DNA from: Parvularcula sp. BBD 1991-13
Lineage (GTDB): Bacteria; Pseudomonadota; Alphaproteobacteria; Caulobacterales; Parvularculaceae
Assembly: GCA_001657385.1 (NCBI GenBank)
Contig: LYSZ01000001.1
Coordinates: 310,001 to 374,000 of the forward strand
Length of the DNA stretch: 64,000 bases
Direction of reading: 5' to 3'
The translations under genes were made by a program, and so were the position numbers. A model generated the notes under the pieces. The model had not been told where the DNA came from. It saw nothing but the letters and a program-made list of their open reading frames with translations, and made no database searches. Of the stretch, positions 29,238 through 38,956 are shown piece after piece; within the stretch, counting starts at the first letter, position 1, and every line of letters starts with the position of its first letter.

Positions 29238-29279
29238 GCGAGACAGGTGTTCCGAGACAAGTATTCCGAGACAGGCGTT
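29238..29279. repeat. Three 14-base tandem units upstream of ccmF
   Basis: Units at 29238, 29252 and 29266 share the pattern sCGAGACArGysrTT with only a few differences. They are non-coding and lie between the hydrolase and ccmF genes. Confidence 0.85.
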
Positions 29280-29429
29280 GGCCGGGCGGCGGCGGCGGGC
29301 CCATGCGGCCTTGCGCTAAAGCGTTGAGCGCCCATTACAAAAACAACAATGTTTACGCGACGTCGTGACGCCGCGGGCGCCGGGGCGCGCCTCTTTGCCT
29401 CGGCGGCGGCGTAGGGCATATATCGTTTC

Positions 29430-31460
29430 ATGGTAGCTGAACTTGGCCTTTTTGTCCTGATCCTCGCTTTCGCCGCGACCTGCCTCCAGGCGGGCCTGCC
29501 GTTGCTCGGCGCCGCGCGCGGCGACCGCGTCCTCGCCGGCCTCGCCCGGCCGCTCGCCTTCGCCCAGTTCGCCCTGGTCGCCGCGGCCTATGTCGCGCTG
29601 ACATGGGTTTACGCCCGGTCCGATTTCTCCGTCCTCAACGTGGTGCAGAACTCCCACACGGCGAAACCGTTCGTCTACAAACTGACCGGCGTGTGGGGCA
29701 ACCACGAAGGCTCGATGCTGTTATGGGTCCTGATCCTCGCCGGGTACGGGGCGCTTCTGGCGCGCGTGCGGTCTTCGGACGCGGCAAGCGGGCTCGACGA
29801 GACGCTGCGCGCGCGCACGCTCGCGATCCAGGGCGCGGTGGCGGCGGCGTTCCTCGCCTTCCTGATTTTCAGCTCCAATCCCTTCGAGCGGGTGTTTCCC
29901 GCGCGGGCGGACGGGCAGGACCTGAACCCGCTCCTTCAGGACCCGGGTCTCGTCATCCATCCGCCGTTTCTCTATCTCGGCTATGTCGGGTTTTCGATCA
30001 CCTTCGCTTTCGCCATCGCCGGGCTGATCGCCGGCGATGTCGACCGCGCCTGGGCGCGGGCGGTGCGGCCATGGGCGCTGGCGGCCTGGGTGTTTCTCAC
30101 CATCGGCATCGCGCTGGGCAGCTGGTGGGCCTATTACGAACTGGGCTGGGGCGGTTTCTGGGCGTGGGACCCGGTGGAGAACGCCTCCTTCATGCCCTGG
30201 CTCGCGGGCACGGCCTTCATTCACTCCGTGCGCGTCCTTGAAAAGCGCGGCGCCCTGAAGGTCTGGACCGTGCTTCTGGCGATTTCTGCCTTTTCGCTCA
30301 GCCTGATCGGCACGTTCCTCGTGCGCTCCGGGCTGCTGACCTCGGTGCACGCCTTCGCCGTCGATCCGGAGCGGGGCGTGTTCATCCTCGCGATCCTCGC
30401 CGCGGCGGTGGGCGGTTCGCTGTTTCTTTTCGCCCTGCGCGCGCCCCTGTTGCGGTCGAGCGCCGGCTTCGCCCCGGTGAGCCGGGAAGGGGCGATCCTC
30501 GCCAACAACATCTTCATGACCGTTTCCTGCGTCACGGTCTTTGTCGGCACGTTCTATCCGCTGGTGTTCGAGATCGCGACCGGGTCCATGCTCTCGGTGG
30601 GGGCGCCGTATTTCAACGCCACGTTCCTGCCCATCATGGCGCTTGCCCTGTTGCTCATCGCGCCGGCGTCGATGCTGGCCTGGAAGCGCGGCGACGGCGG
30701 CAAAGCGCTCGCCAAGCTCTGGCCGGCGGGGCTGGCGGGGCTGTGCCTCGCCGCGCTCGCGCTTTATCTCACCTGGCCGAAACCGGTCGCCGCCGCCGCC
30801 GGGGCCGGGCTCGCCGCCTGGGCCGGGGCGGGCGCGCTGACGGATCTTTGGCGGCGGGCCTCGGTGCGCGCGTCGGGCGCCGGCGAGACGCTCCGTAACA
30901 TGACGACCCTGCCGCGGCCCTATCTCGGCATGATCGGCGCCCATCTCGGCCTCGTCGTCGTCGCGCTCGGCGTGCTCGGCGCAGGCGCGTGGCGCGCCGA
31001 GGAAATCGTGTTCATGAAGCCGGGAGAGCGCATCGAGCTTGCCGGCTACGCGGTGACTCTCGACAGCGTGTCCGAGGTCGAGGTCGCGAACTACGTCTCC
31101 GAAACGGCGGTGTTTTCCCTCAGCCGCGGCGGGCGCGCCCTGCCGGACATCAAGGCCGAGCGCCGGTTTTACCCGGTGCGCGGCATGCAGACGACGGAAG
31201 CGGGCATCCGCACCGGCGTCTTCGGCGATCTTTACCTCACCGTCGGCGCCTACAATCCGGAGGCCGGGCATGCGGTGCGCGCCTGGTATTATCCGCTCGC
31301 GGCGTGGATGTGGGCCGGCGGCGGGCTGATGGCCCTCGGCGGGATCCTCGCCGCCATGCCGCGCCGGCGCGCCGCCGAAAGCGGAAACGCCGCGCCGCAT
31401 GGAAAGGCGGCCGAGGGCGGTCCTGACCGAACGCGCGGCGCCGTTGCGGGGGCGGCCTGA
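29430..31460 (+). CDS. ccmF: Cytochrome c maturation heme lyase subunit CcmF
   Basis: 676 aa polytopic inner membrane protein. Multiple membrane helices and the tryptophan-rich heme-handling WWD motif GWGGFWAWDPVENASF at about residue 235. HNHTAKPF-like segment (NSHTAKPFVYKLTGVWGNHE) supports the CcmF/NrfE family. It transfers heme from CcmE to apocytochrome c with CcmH and CcmI. ccmE and ccmABCD are not in this window. Ends 2 bases before ccmG. Confidence 0.96.
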   Translation: MVAELGLFVLILAFAATCLQAGLPLLGAARGDRVLAGLARPLAFAQFALVAAAYVALTWVYARSDFSVLNVVQNSHTAKPFVYKLTGVWGNHEGSMLLWVLILAGYGALLARVRSSDAASGLDETLRARTLAIQGAVAAAFLAFLIFSSNPFERVFPARADGQDLNPLLQDPGLVIHPPFLYLGYVGFSITFAFAIAGLIAGDVDRAWARAVRPWALAAWVFLTIGIALGSWWAYYELGWGGFWAWDPVENASFMPWLAGTAFIHSVRVLEKRGALKVWTVLLAISAFSLSLIGTFLVRSGLLTSVHAFAVDPERGVFILAILAAAVGGSLFLFALRAPLLRSSAGFAPVSREGAILANNIFMTVSCVTVFVGTFYPLVFEIATGSMLSVGAPYFNATFLPIMALALLLIAPASMLAWKRGDGGKALAKLWPAGLAGLCLAALALYLTWPKPVAAAAGAGLAAWAGAGALTDLWRRASVRASGAGETLRNMTTLPRPYLGMIGAHLGLVVVALGVLGAGAWRAEEIVFMKPGERIELAGYAVTLDSVSEVEVANYVSETAVFSLSRGGRALPDIKAERRFYPVRGMQTTEAGIRTGVFGDLYLTVGAYNPEAGHAVRAWYYPLAAWMWAGGGLMALGGILAAMPRRRAAESGNAAPHGKAAEGGPDRTRGAVAGAA

Positions 31461-31462
31461 CG

Positions 31463-32002
31463 ATGACGGCGCGGCTGTTGTTCCTCGTCCCGCTCGCGGC
31501 CTTCGTCGCGATGCTGGTCTACTTTTCCATGGGGCTGCAACGCGACCCCTCGGTGATCCCCACGGTGCTGATCGACAAGCCGGTCCCCGACTTCGCGCTG
31601 GACCCGATCGACGGCTATGCTGAAGGTCTGTCCTCTGAGGACCTGAAAGGCGAGGTGACGCTGGTCAACATCTTCGGCTCGTGGTGCGTCGCCTGCCTGA
31701 TCGAGCACCCCCTGCTGATGGAGATCGCCGCGGCGGGGGAGGTTCCGATCATGGGGCTCAACTGGAAGGACCCGCCGGGCAAGGGGACGGCGTGGCTGCA
31801 ACGCCATGGCGATCCCTACACGCGGATCGGGAACGATTTCGAAGGCCGCGTCGCCATCGATTTCGGCGTCACCGGCGCCCCGGAAACCTTCATCATCGAT
31901 CGCGAAGGGCGCATCCGCTACAAACAGATCGGTCCCATCACGGAACAAATCTGGGAAGAGGACATGGCGCCGGTGGTCAGGAGGCTTCGCGATGAGGGCT
32001 AG
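31463..32002 (+). CDS. ccmG: Thiol:disulfide interchange protein CcmG/DsbE
   Basis: 179 aa, N-terminal membrane anchor (LLFLVPLAAFVAMLVYF) and a periplasmic thioredoxin fold. The active site is WCVAC within NIFGSWCVACLIEHP, and the cis-Pro region VTGAPETFIID is present. It keeps the CXXCH cysteines of apocytochrome c reduced. Overlaps ccmH by 11 bases. Confidence 0.96.
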   Translation: MTARLLFLVPLAAFVAMLVYFSMGLQRDPSVIPTVLIDKPVPDFALDPIDGYAEGLSSEDLKGEVTLVNIFGSWCVACLIEHPLLMEIAAAGEVPIMGLNWKDPPGKGTAWLQRHGDPYTRIGNDFEGRVAIDFGVTGAPETFIIDREGRIRYKQIGPITEQIWEEDMAPVVRRLRDEG

Positions 32003-32507
32003 AGACGTCTTCCTCGCGCTTGTCCTGACGTTTTTCTCCGCGCCCGCGCTCGCGGTCGAGCCGGACGAGATCCTCGACGATCCTGCGCTGGAGGCCCGCG
32101 CGCGGGAGATCGGACGCGAGTTGCGCTGCATCACCTGCCAGAGTCAGAGCATCGACGATTCCGCCGCGCCGCTCGCCCGCGATCTTCGCCTTATCGTGCG
32201 CGAACGGCTCGTCGCCGGCGACAGCGACGAGGAGGTCATGGCCTATGTAAGCGAACGCTATGGCGACTATGTGCGCCTCCGGCCCGAAATGCGCGGCGAC
32301 ACCGCGATCCTGTGGCTGACGCCGGCGCTGGCGCTCGCAACCGCGCTGGGGGCGGCGTTTTTCTATTTCCGCGCCATTCCGAAGCCCGATGCTGGCGGCG
32401 CGCCTGACGCGCAAGACGACGGCGACGGTCTTGCCGCTGACGACGATCTGGCCGCTGACGACGATCTGGCCGCTGACGATTTCGACGATGAAAGGCCCGG
32501 CGCCTGA
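31992..32507 (+). CDS. ccmH: Cytochrome c maturation protein CcmH (CcmL)
   Basis: 171 aa from the ATG at 31992, within the end of ccmG. Signal peptide (to about 23), then the redox motif LRCITCQSQSIDDS, followed by VRERLVAGDSDEEVMAYVSERYGDYV, and one membrane helix (ILWLTPALALATALGAAFFYF). The C-terminus carries an acidic tail of about 40 residues with a near-perfect repeat (ADDDLA). Role: oxidoreductase for apocytochrome c thiols, acting with CcmF/CcmI. Confidence 0.95.
   Translation: MRARDVFLALVLTFFSAPALAVEPDEILDDPALEARAREIGRELRCITCQSQSIDDSAAPLARDLRLIVRERLVAGDSDEEVMAYVSERYGDYVRLRPEMRGDTAILWLTPALALATALGAAFFYFRAIPKPDAGGAPDAQDDGDGLAADDDLAADDDLAADDFDDERPGA
32435..32474 (+). repeat. 18-base tandem repeat in the ccmH tail
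   Basis: The unit GCTGACGACGATCTGGCC occurs twice in full and starts a third time (about 32435-32474), encoding the repeated residues ADDDLA of the acidic tail. A small slippage-type expansion. Confidence 0.8.
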
Positions 32508-33245
32508 ATGCTGTTCTGGATTATCGCGATTGCCCTGTCGCTCATCCTCGTGGTCTGTCTCGCGGCGCCGTTGGCGGCGACGCTGAAAGCGGACACGGGC
32601 GCGCGCGGGCGCGTCCCCCGCCTCGCCGCGCTCGCCGCCCTCGCACTGGCGCCCGTCGGCGCTTTCGCGCTCTACCTGATGGTGGGATCGCCGGAAAGCC
32701 TCGACCCGGCGTTTCATGAAGCGCTCCGCGCCCGGCAGGAAGATCCGGCGGCGGCGATCGCCGCGCTCCCCCCGGAGGAGCGCGCCGCGGCCATCGAAGG
32801 CATGGTGGCGGGGCTCGCCGCGCGCCTGGAAGCCGCGCCCGACGACCCCGACGGCTGGCGCATGCTCGCCCAGTCCTACGCCGCCATGGGGCGCGCCGCC
32901 GACAGCGCCGCGGCCTGGGCCCGGGCGATCGATGTCAGCCAAGAGGACGTCCCGGGCGACTGGCGCGGTTACGCCAACGCCCTGATTGCGGCGAGCCCGC
33001 CCGACGAAGCCTTCCGCGCGGAGGTCATGACGGCCCTCGACAAGCTGATCAGTTTCAATCCGGACGATCCGCTGGCGCTGTTCTACCTCGGGCTCGCGGC
33101 GCGGGAGCGCGGAGACCTTGACGAAGCCTTGCGATACCTTGAGCGCCTGAAGGGCGTTCTGCCCGACGGCGCGCCGATCGCGCCGCAACTCGACGGGCTG
33201 ATTGCGCAAACGGCGGCCGAAGCCGCCGCGTCGCAAGAGCCGTAG
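32508..33245 (+). CDS. ccmI: Cytochrome c maturation protein CcmI (CycH)
   Basis: 245 aa, starting directly after the ccmH stop. Two N-terminal membrane helices (MLFWIIAIALSLILVVCLAA and LAALAALALAPVGAFALYLM) are followed by TPR repeats (DGWRMLAQSYAAMGRAADSA; ALFYLGLAARERGDLDEALR), which bind the C-terminus of apocytochrome c. Function: chaperone delivering apocytochrome to CcmF/H. Last gene of the plus-strand unit, converging on gltA. Confidence 0.93.
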   Translation: MLFWIIAIALSLILVVCLAAPLAATLKADTGARGRVPRLAALAALALAPVGAFALYLMVGSPESLDPAFHEALRARQEDPAAAIAALPPEERAAAIEGMVAGLAARLEAAPDDPDGWRMLAQSYAAMGRAADSAAAWARAIDVSQEDVPGDWRGYANALIAASPPDEAFRAEVMTALDKLISFNPDDPLALFYLGLAARERGDLDEALRYLERLKGVLPDGAPIAPQLDGLIAQTAAEAAASQEP

Positions 33246-33300
33246 CCGGGAAAGTCGCGCGGGCGCAGGGCCTGACGCCCCCGTCCCTTTGCCGACCGCG

Positions 33301-33330
33301 TTCTTATCGACCGCCTTCTTATCGACCGTC
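33301..33330. repeat. 15-base tandem duplication at the 3' end of gltA
   Basis: Two 15-base copies (33301-33315 and 33316-33330) differ by one base. The second copy covers the gltA stop codon, so the first is a duplication just outside the gene. Confidence 0.9.
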
Positions 33331-34623
33331 TATGGCGATGTAGTCGCGCTTCGGCGCGCCGGTGTAGATCTGGCGCGGCCGGCCGATCTTCTGGTTCGGG
33401 TCTTCGAGCATTTCCGACCACTGAGCGATCCAGCCGACGGTGCGCGCCAGCGCGAACAGCACGGTGAACATGTCCGTCGGGAAGCCGAGGGCGCGAAGCG
33501 TGATGCCGGAATAGAAGTCGATGTTCGGATACAGCTTCTTCTCGACGAAATAGTCGTCCTCAAGGGCGATCCGCTCCAGTTCCATCGCCACCTGCAACAG
33601 CGGTTCGTCGCGCACGCCGAGGGCGTCCAGCACTTCGTGGCAGGCGGTGCGCATCACCTTCGCGCGCGGGTCGTAGTTCTTGTAAACCCGGTGGCCGAAG
33701 CCCATCAGGCGGAAGGGATCGTTCTTGTCCTTGGCGCGCTCGATGAATTCCGGGATGCGCTCGACTGAGCCGATCTCCTCCAGCATGTTGAGCGCGGCTT
33801 CGTTGGCGCCGCCATGGGCCGGGCCCCAGAGCGAGGCGATGCCCGCCGCGATGCAGGCGAAGGGGTTCGCGCCCGACGAGCCCGCCAGCCGCACCGTCGA
33901 GGTGGAGGCGTTCTGCTCATGATCCATGTGGAGGATGAAGATCTTGTCGAGGGCGTCGCACAGGACCTTGTTGCAGTCGTAGTCTTCCGCCGGCACGGCG
34001 AAACACATGCGCATGAAATTGGAGGTGTAGTCGAGGTCGTTTTTCGGGAACACGAAAGGCTGGCCGATGGAGTACTTGTAGGCCATGGCCGCAATGGTCG
34101 GCATTTTGGCGATCATGCGGTGCGTGGCGATCAGGCGCTGTTTCGGATCGGCGATGTCCGTGGAGTCGTGATAAAACGCCGACAGGGCGCCGACGACCCC
34201 GACCATGATCGCCATCGGGTGCGCGTCGCGGCGGAAGCCGCTGTAGAAATTCTTCAGTTGCTCATGCACCATCGTGTGCATGGTGATGGAATGTTCGAAC
34301 TCTTTCAGTTCGTTTTCTTTCGGCAGTTCGCCATTGAGGAGCAGGTAGGCGACCTCGATAAAGTCGGAATTTTCCGCAAGCTGATCGATCGGGTAGCCGC
34401 GATAGAGCAGAACGCCCTCGTCGCCGTCGATAAAGGTGATTTTCGATTCGCAGCTCGCCGTGGAGGTGAAACCCGGGTCGAAAGTGAACGCGCCGGTCTG
34501 TTTGTAGAGCGTGCGGATGTCATAGACATCCGGCCCGTGGGTTGCTTTGAAGATGGGAAACTCGGCCGTTTTCCCGGCGTTGGAAAGGGAGATCACCCCG
34601 GACTCTTTCAGTTCGCTTTTCAT
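33319..34623 (-). CDS. gltA: Type II citrate synthase
   Basis: 434 aa, the usual length of the hexameric bacterial enzyme. It condenses acetyl-CoA with oxaloacetate in the TCA cycle. Catalytic His in [14 protein letters not shown], the segment [14 protein letters not shown], and catalytic Asp in YPNIDFYSG are present; N-terminal domain with [11 protein letters not shown]. It lies beside gltX, comEC and lexA. Confidence 0.98.
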   Translation of the reverse strand: MKSELKESGVISLSNAGKTAEFPIFKATHGPDVYDIRTLYKQTGAFTFDPGFTSTASCESKITFIDGDEGVLLYRGYPIDQLAENSDFIEVAYLLLNGELPKENELKEFEHSITMHTMVHEQLKNFYSGFRRDAHPMAIMVGVVGALSAFYHDSTDIADPKQRLIATHRMIAKMPTIAAMAYKYSIGQPFVFPKNDLDYTSNFMRMCFAVPAEDYDCNKVLCDALDKIFILHMDHEQNASTSTVRLAGSSGANPFACIAAGIASLWGPAHGGANEAALNMLEEIGSVERIPEFIERAKDKNDPFRLMGFGHRVYKNYDPRAKVMRTACHEVLDALGVRDEPLLQVAMELERIALEDDYFVEKKLYPNIDFYSGITLRALGFPTDMFTVLFALARTVGWIAQWSEMLEDPNQKIGRPRQIYTGAPKRDYIAIDGR

Positions 34624-34760
34624 TCGGCCAGCCCTTTTCTTTCTCTTAAATCATCGTCTTAATCGCGGTGCAGCATTATTGTGCAGCGCACATATAAGGG
34701 TTTTGCGACACCCGCGCCAGACCTTTCGCCGCCTCTCCGCAAGCCCGCGCCCCGGGTCGG

Positions 34761-36269
34761 TCAATTCGCCGCGTCGGCGATGGCGCGGATTTGATCGTCG
34801 AGGCGCGCCAGCGATTCCGCCGCGCCGAGGCCGTATAGCACCTCGCCGAGGGAGGGCGAAGGACGGCCCGCAGTCAGCGCCGCGCGCACCGGCTGGCCCA
34901 CCGCGCCGAAGCCGACGTCCCGCTCGGCCGCCAGCGCCTGAAGCCGGTCGTCCAGGGCGCCGGGCGTCCGCCACAGGGCGTCGCCGCCATGGGACAGGGC
35001 CTCGATAACCGCGGCGAGCATCTGCGCCGCGCCGTCCTTTCTGAGCGGCTTGGCCGCCTTGCCTTCGGGCCTGAGCGGGCGGTCGAGAAACAGATAGGCG
35101 CCCGCCTCGACCACGTCCTGCAACAGGGCGCAGCGGGTTTTCAGAAACGGCGCGGAGCGCTCGAGGCGTTCAAGCCGTTCCGGCGTCAGGTCTAGGCCGG
35201 CGGCCTCGACGAACGGCCGCGCTGCGCGGGCGAACGCCTGATCGTCCATCGCCGCCACGTAATGAGCGTTGGTGTGGCGCAGCTTTTCCAGATCGAGCCG
35301 GGCCGGCGCCTTGTTGACGCCGGCGAGATCGAACCATTCCAGGGCCTTGTCGGTCGGGATGATCTCCTCGTCGCCATGGGACCAGCCGAGCCGCAGGAGA
35401 TAATTCGCGAGCCCCTGCGGCAGGCAGCCCATGTCGCGATAGGCTTCGACCCCGAGCGCGCCATGGCGTTTGGAGAGCTTCGCTCCGTCCGGCCCGTGGA
35501 TCAGCGGCACATGGGCGAAGACCGGCGCCGGCCAGCCGAGGGCGTCGTAGATCTGCTGCTGGCGGGCGGCGTTGTTCAGGTGGTCGTCGCCGCGGATCAC
35601 ATGGGTCACGCCCATGTCGTGATCGTCCACCACGACGGCGAGGTTATAGGTCGGCGCCCCTGATCGGGTATCCGGCTGCGCATCGGACTGCTTGTCAGAT
35701 TGGGTTTGCGATCCAGGCTCGACGCTTCGCAGGATGATCAGATCGTCGAGGGCCGCGTTGGGGAAGGCGACCTCGCCCTGGACCGCGTCCCTGATCACGG
35801 TTTCGCCGTCCCGCGGCGCCTTGAATCGCACCGCGAAGGGCGCGTCCGACGGCGCGGTCGCCGGATCGGCGTCCCGCCATGGACTTTCGAACCGCGTGCC
35901 GGCGGCCTTGGCCGCGTCGCGCGCCGCGTTCAGTTCCTCCGCGCCGAGATAACAGCGATAAGCCTTGCCCTCGCCGAGAAGCGCGTTCGCGATCTCCTGA
36001 TGGCGCGAGACCCTCGAATACTGCGAGACCGGCTCGCCGTCCCAGTCGAGGCCGAGCCATCTGAGGCCGTCGAGGATCGCCGCCACCGCCGCCTCGTTAT
36101 GGCGCGCCCGGTCGGTGTCCTCGATGCGCAGGAGGAACCTGCCGCCGCGCCCGCGCGCGTAAAGCCAGTTAAACAGCGCCGTGCGCGCCCCGCCGATATG
36201 CAGATAGCCGGTCGGCGAGGGGGCGAAGCGGGTGACGATCTCTTGCTGGGCGCGGGCGTTGGAGGACAT
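34761..36269 (-). CDS. gltX: Glutamyl-tRNA synthetase
   Basis: 502 aa class I synthetase charging tRNA-Glu. HIGH motif as TGYLHIGGARTAL, KMSKS-type motif as GAKLSKRHG, and the GTP-like DDHDMGVTHVIRGDDHLNNA segment. Between ILRSVEPGS and GAPTYN an unusual insertion of about 15 residues reads QTQSDKQSDAQPDTRS, a 4-residue repeat (x-Q-S/P-D) not found in typical GltX. Diverges from comEC; precedes gltA by 137 bases in the same direction. Confidence 0.97.
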   Translation of the reverse strand: MSSNARAQQEIVTRFAPSPTGYLHIGGARTALFNWLYARGRGGRFLLRIEDTDRARHNEAAVAAILDGLRWLGLDWDGEPVSQYSRVSRHQEIANALLGEGKAYRCYLGAEELNAARDAAKAAGTRFESPWRDADPATAPSDAPFAVRFKAPRDGETVIRDAVQGEVAFPNAALDDLIILRSVEPGSQTQSDKQSDAQPDTRSGAPTYNLAVVVDDHDMGVTHVIRGDDHLNNAARQQQIYDALGWPAPVFAHVPLIHGPDGAKLSKRHGALGVEAYRDMGCLPQGLANYLLRLGWSHGDEEIIPTDKALEWFDLAGVNKAPARLDLEKLRHTNAHYVAAMDDQAFARAARPFVEAAGLDLTPERLERLERSAPFLKTRCALLQDVVEAGAYLFLDRPLRPEGKAAKPLRKDGAAQMLAAVIEALSHGGDALWRTPGALDDRLQALAAERDVGFGAVGQPVRAALTAGRPSPSLGEVLYGLGAAESLARLDDQIRAIADAAN

Positions 36270-36462
36270 GGCGCTGTTCGAATTTCCTGACTAGACTATG
36301 CTTTAATGATGATATGACTGACGCGCGTCGGCGTTCTTCTGTACTTGCCCCCGACTTTTCCCGGTCCGCACAGGACCGGATCTTGACTTTAACGCTATCG
36401 ATTTCAACGGCCTTGGGCGCAAGGGGCTTGTAGCGGCGTCGCGTGGGTTCAGTTGCTCGACC

Positions 36463-38742
36463 TTGTCGTTCGATCGGAAAGGGCCTGTTACCACGAACAA
36501 ACGCGCGCATCCACGCTCCCTTGCCGGCGATCCCGCCCCGGATTTCGCCACAGGTGAATTCTCCGCAGGGAGGGGCTCCGGCGGCGCGCGCGGGCCGCTC
36601 AGCGGGCGCCGTCTTGCGTTCCTGATGGGCGCGGCGGCGGCGCGGTGGGCGGCGGCGGAACGGGGCCGGCTTTATCTGTGGGCGCCGGTCGCCATTGGCG
36701 TGGGGGTCGGCGTTTATTTCGGGCTCAGGGCGGAGCCCCATTGGTCCGTGAGCGCCTGGTGGATGGGCCTTGCGGTCGCCCTCGCCGTCGCGGCGCCGCT
36801 CGCGCGCAAGCCGGCGATCGCCGTCGCCCTGGCCGGGCTCGGCTTCGCCGCGGCGGACTGGCGGACCGAGACGGTATCCGCGCCGCAACTGAGCCGGGAG
36901 ACGGGCATCATCGAGATTGCCGGGCGCCTCCTTGCCGTGGAGGAGAGCGCCGCCCAGCGTCGCATGGTCATCGCGCTGGCGCGGGCGGAGGGGCTCGACC
37001 CCGCGCGCATGCCGGCGCGGGTGCGGGTCGTGTGGCGCGGGGCGGTTTTCGACGCGGCGCCGGGCGATTTCATCACCCTGCGCGCCGGATTGCGCCCGCC
37101 GCCGCCGCCGGCCCTGCCGGGCGGTTTTGACTTTGCGCGCCAGCTTTACTTTCGCGGGATCGGCGCGGTGGGCTTCGCGGTCAGCCCCCCCGCCGTCGAC
37201 CGAGCGGCGCCGAAAACGCGCCGCCAGCGCATCGCCGCGCATGTGGAAATGATGCGGGTCTCCCTGGCCCGGCGCATTCTCGACGCGGCGCCGGGAGACG
37301 GGGGCGCGATCGTCGCCGCCGTCGTCACCGGCAAGCGCGAGGCGATCAGCTACCGGGCGGAGGCGGCCTTGCGCGATTCCGGCCTGGCGCATCTCCTGGC
37401 GATATCGGGTCTGCATATGGGGCTTGCGGCGGGGCTGATCTTCTTCTGCGTTCGCCTCGGGCTGGCGCTGATCGAGCCGCTCGCCTTGCGTTTTCCGATC
37501 AAGAAATGGGCCGCGGCGGCGGCGCTCGCCTCCGGCGTTTTCTATCTCGTCCTGTCCGGGGGCGGCTGGTCGGCCCGGCGCGCGTTCATCATGACGGCGA
37601 TCATGCTGGTCGCGATTCTGATCGACCGGCGGGCCCTGTCCTTGCGCAATGTGGCGGCGGCGGCGATCGTGATCCTGCTGACCACGCCGGAGGCCCTGTT
37701 CCAGCCCGGCTTCCAGATGTCCTTCGCCGCGGTCGCCGCGCTGATCGCCGCCTATGAGGCCTGGCGCGACCGGGACCGCGGCGCGCCCGAGCAGGAGCGC
37801 CGTTTCACCATGGCCGGGCGGGCGAAGCGCTATGCCGCCGGCCTCGCCGCCACGGACCTCATCGCCGCGCTCGCGACGGCGCCCTATGCGCTTTACCATT
37901 TCAATCGCGCCGCGGTGTATTCCCTGCCGGCCAATATCGCCGCCATGCCGCTGATGGGGTTCTGGATCATGCCGGCGGCCGTGGCCGGATTGTGCCTTGC
38001 GCCCTTTGGCGCGGACGTTCCCGCCTGGCGCGCCGCCGCGGCGGGGATGGAGGTCGTGCTGGCGATCGCGACGGAGGTGTCGGGCTGGCGCGGCGCCGTG
38101 TCGGTCACGCCGCAATGGCCGCTCGGCGCGCTTTTGGTCCTCACCCTTGGCGGGCTGTGGCTTTGCCTCGCGCGGGCGCCGTGGCGGCTCGGCGGGCTCG
38201 CCGCCGTTCCGCTCGCCGCGACGCTGACGGCGGGCGCGCCGCCGGCCGATATCTATGTCGCCGCATCCGGCGACAACGCCGGCGTGGTGACGCGCGGCGT
38301 CATGGGGGCGGCGCTGGCCGAAGCGCCGCGGCTGGACGGGCCCGGCGCGGCGGTCGCCGTCTACAGCACCCGCCGAAACGCTTTCGCCGCCGCCATGTGG
38401 ACCGAGGCGGCGGGGCTCGATCCCATGCGCGCGCCGCCCGAGGCCATGGCGGACCGCTTTTCCTGCGACGGGTCCGGCTGCGCCGGCGCGTTGCCGCGGG
38501 GCGTCGTCTTTTCCGTCATCGAGGCGCGCGCCGCGCTCGCGGAGGACTGCGCCCGCGCCGATCTCGTCATCGCATTCTTTCCGGTCGACGAAGCGGCGCG
38601 GCGCGCCTGCAAGGCGGATCTCATTGATCGCCGGGCGGTCTGGAGGCGCGGCGCGCATGCGGTGAGCATAGATGAAGAAGGCGCTCTAACTATAAGAAAT
38701 GCAATGGAATTCCGTGGCCAGCGTCCATGGACCAGGAACTGA
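36463..38742 (+). CDS. comEC: ComEC/Rec2 family DNA uptake channel protein
   Basis: About 759 aa from a TTG at 36463; the true start may be further in (an internal MGAAAARWAA lies near residue 54). The N-terminal DUF4131 soluble part contains IIEIAGRLLAVEE; the competence domain has the signature DSGLAHLLAISGLHMGLAAG and about ten membrane helices. The C-terminal metallo-beta-lactamase-like portion is truncated and lacks a clear HXHXDH. It forms the inner membrane channel for single-stranded DNA in transformable bacteria; in many alphaproteobacteria competence is unproven. Diverges from gltX, converges on lexA. Confidence 0.9.
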   Translation: MSFDRKGPVTTNKRAHPRSLAGDPAPDFATGEFSAGRGSGGARGPLSGRRLAFLMGAAAARWAAAERGRLYLWAPVAIGVGVGVYFGLRAEPHWSVSAWWMGLAVALAVAAPLARKPAIAVALAGLGFAAADWRTETVSAPQLSRETGIIEIAGRLLAVEESAAQRRMVIALARAEGLDPARMPARVRVVWRGAVFDAAPGDFITLRAGLRPPPPPALPGGFDFARQLYFRGIGAVGFAVSPPAVDRAAPKTRRQRIAAHVEMMRVSLARRILDAAPGDGGAIVAAVVTGKREAISYRAEAALRDSGLAHLLAISGLHMGLAAGLIFFCVRLGLALIEPLALRFPIKKWAAAAALASGVFYLVLSGGGWSARRAFIMTAIMLVAILIDRRALSLRNVAAAAIVILLTTPEALFQPGFQMSFAAVAALIAAYEAWRDRDRGAPEQERRFTMAGRAKRYAAGLAATDLIAALATAPYALYHFNRAAVYSLPANIAAMPLMGFWIMPAAVAGLCLAPFGADVPAWRAAAAGMEVVLAIATEVSGWRGAVSVTPQWPLGALLVLTLGGLWLCLARAPWRLGGLAAVPLAATLTAGAPPADIYVAASGDNAGVVTRGVMGAALAEAPRLDGPGAAVAVYSTRRNAFAAAMWTEAAGLDPMRAPPEAMADRFSCDGSGCAGALPRGVVFSVIEARAALAEDCARADLVIAFFPVDEAARRACKADLIDRRAVWRRGAHAVSIDEEGALTIRNAMEFRGQRPWTRN

Positions 38743-38884
38743 TAAGGCGCGCGCCCTTTTCGGCAGCACGGCGCCCTCGCATGATTCCCGACGTTCGGCG
38801 GTTGTTCCACCGGCCCGCCCTTTTTCCTCACCCCGGACTCTCTGGACGCCTGTTCTCTCCTCGCCGAGGCCTTGTGAGAACCCG

Positions 38885-38910
38885 CAAAGAAAACCGTCCA
38901 GACAGGACGG
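38885..38910 (-). terminator. Rho-independent terminator after lexA
   Basis: On the minus strand a 6-base stem (CCGTCC/GGACGG, 38910-38894) with a 5-base loop is followed by TTTTCTTT. It lies about 50 bases downstream of the lexA stop and in the convergent gap with comEC. Confidence 0.6.
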
Positions 38911-38956
38911 GAACGACGCGCCCGTTCTATTGAAAGCACCCGGCAGGGGCGGGGGG

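Noticed and set aside
36277-36350. GTTC motifs near gltX/comEC as a second SOS box
   Set aside because: The second half site (CTGA or CTTG) does not match GTTC at N7 spacing.
36361-36379. 7-base hairpin CCGGTCC/GGACCGG between gltX and comEC as terminator
   Set aside because: It lies upstream of both divergent genes and has no T-run on either strand.
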